DNA of 24,890 nt, taken from NCBI GenBank assembly GCA_902475515.1, contig CABSAB010000001.1, positions 1-24,890 of the forward strand, written 5' to 3'. Source of the DNA: an uncultured Eubacteriales bacterium. GTDB lineage: Bacteria > Bacillota > Clostridia > Oscillospirales > Oscillospiraceae. Positions within the stretch are counted from its first letter, which is position 1. Each line of letters opens with the position of its first letter. A model generated the notes under the pieces. It did no database searches. It worked only from the letters and a program-made list of their open reading frames with translations, and was not told the DNA's origin. The position numbers were made by a program, and so were the translations under genes. Shown in pieces: positions 24,040 to 24,890 of this stretch.

Positions 24040-24890
24040 ATGATCTCAGAAAAAATGAAACGGCTGGCGGAGAATAACTCTGTGATCCGCGCCATGTTTG
24101 AAGAGGGCCAGATCATGGCCAAGCAATACGGAAAAGAGAATGTCTATGACTTTTCCCTGGGCAATCCCTCGGTACCTGCGCCGGAGGCTGTGCGGAGGGC
24201 CGCCTTTGATATTCTCCAGGAAGAGGATTCTCTGCTGATCCACGGCTATATGTCCAATGTGGGCTATGCAGATGTGCGCCAGGCTGTAGCAGAGAATCTG
24301 AACCGCCGCTTTGACACCGACTTTACCTCGGAGAACATCATTATGACCGTAGGCGCTGCCGGCGGCCTCAACGTGATCCTGAAGACTTTGCTGAATCCCG
24401 GCGACGAGGTCATCACTTTTGCCCCATACTTTGCCGAGTACGGAAACTATGTGATGAATTACGACGGGACCCTTGTGGTGGTGTCCCCGGATACGGAGAC
24501 CTTCCAGCCCAATCTCCGGGAATTTTCCGAGAAGATCACTCCCCGCACCAAGGCTGTGATTATTAATAACCCGAACAATCCCACCGGCGTTGTATATTCC
24601 CACGAAACCTGCCGGGAGCTCTCCCGTATCCTGCGTGAAAAGCAGCGCGAATACGGCACATCCATCTACCTGATCTCGGATGAACCCTACCGGGAGCTGA
24701 CTTACGACGGTGTGGAGGTCCCGTTTCTGACCAAATACTATGCCAACACCATTGTCGGCTACAGTTGGTCAAAATCCCTGTCCCTGCCGGGTGAACGCAT
24801 CGGTTATCTGGTGATCCCCAATGAATGCGACGATTCGGAACTGATCTATTCTGCCGCAGGCATCGCCACCCGGGTCACAAATTCTACCTC
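24040..24890 (+). CDS. Pyridoxal phosphate-dependent class I/II aminotransferase, 3' end outside window
   Basis: Partial: 283 complete codons from ATG 24040, with AAGGAG 8 nt upstream, to the right edge. It is a fold-type I PLP enzyme of the aspartate aminotransferase superfamily: YDFSLGNPSVPAPEAV (36-51), GAAGGLN for cofactor phosphate binding (about 106-112), NNPNNPTGVVY (substrate and PLP binding), ISDEPYREL (PLP ring Asp and Tyr), and the Schiff-base Lys245 in SWSKSLSLPGERIGY. The amino donor and acceptor cannot be set from this part; aspartate or a related amino acid is likely from family resemblance. It is probably cotranscribed with glpK, but no pathway link is obvious. Confidence 0.92.
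   Translation, partial: MISEKMKRLAENNSVIRAMFEEGQIMAKQYGKENVYDFSLGNPSVPAPEAVRRAAFDILQEEDSLLIHGYMSNVGYADVRQAVAENLNRRFDTDFTSENIIMTVGAAGGLNVILKTLLNPGDEVITFAPYFAEYGNYVMNYDGTLVVVSPDTETFQPNLREFSEKITPRTKAVIINNPNNPTGVVYSHETCRELSRILREKQREYGTSIYLISDEPYRELTYDGVEVPFLTKYYANTIVGYSWSKSLSLPGERIGYLVIPNECDDSELIYSAAGIATRVTNST

Overview
The window is an ordinary, densely packed chromosomal segment of a Gram-positive anaerobe. GC is fairly high (my impression is high fifties percent), intergenic gaps are short, Shine-Dalgarno sites are strong, and sigma-A-type promoters are mostly of the TTGnnn-17-TATAAT kind, often with an extended TGn. The gene families (a YmfF/YmfH-type M16 pair next to lgt, UPF0371/DUF1846, LL-diaminopimelate aminotransferase, a DUF4015-like glycosidase-fold protein, FtsH with HEVGH) point to Clostridia, most likely an Oscillospiraceae relative; that assignment is inference. 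I see no mobile element, CRISPR array, rRNA or tRNA, and no gene-free stretch above 300 bases.

Layout. 1-2488 (-): rlmB followed by a large membrane protein that runs off the left edge and looks like a degenerate P-type ATPase. 2735-5592 (+): ftsH, then a ferredoxin-nitroreductase fusion with its own promoter. 5648-7628 (-): a two-gene NAD salvage operon, nicotinamidase then nicotinate phosphoribosyltransferase. 7813-11526 (+): UPF0371 protein and the transcription accessory protein Tex. 11569-15133 (-): an operon of a catalytically dead M16 protein, an active M16 peptidase, and lgt. 15322-17365 (+): prmA and a membrane-anchored DUF4015-like protein. 17414-18100 (-): metallophosphoesterase. 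18223-19185 (+): WYL-domain regulator. 19228-22344 (-): operon of an unrecognised two-TM protein, dapF and dapL (lysine/peptidoglycan precursor synthesis). 22506-24890 (+): glycerol kinase and a class I/II aminotransferase cut by the right edge.

The segment alternates regularly between strands. Five divergent junctions (near 2.6, 7.7, 15.2, 18.15 and 22.4 kb) each carry back-to-back promoter candidates. Four convergent junctions (5.6, 11.55, 17.4 and 19.2 kb) each contain a single symmetric hairpin that can end transcription from both sides.

Most genes are housekeeping. The best candidate for something undescribed is the left-edge protein: P1B-ATPase-like membrane layout and the region around the phosphorylation site are recognisable, but the CPx motif reads TPV, the DKTGT motif reads DEDLF, and the actuator domain seems to be missing. 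Lesser points are an acidic Ala/Pro/Glu tail on Lgt, a phosphoesterase with D-x-E in motif I, phased T-tracts between the pncA and DUF1846 promoters, repeated GRAACT boxes around the WYL promoter, and a palindrome directly downstream of the glpK -35 box.
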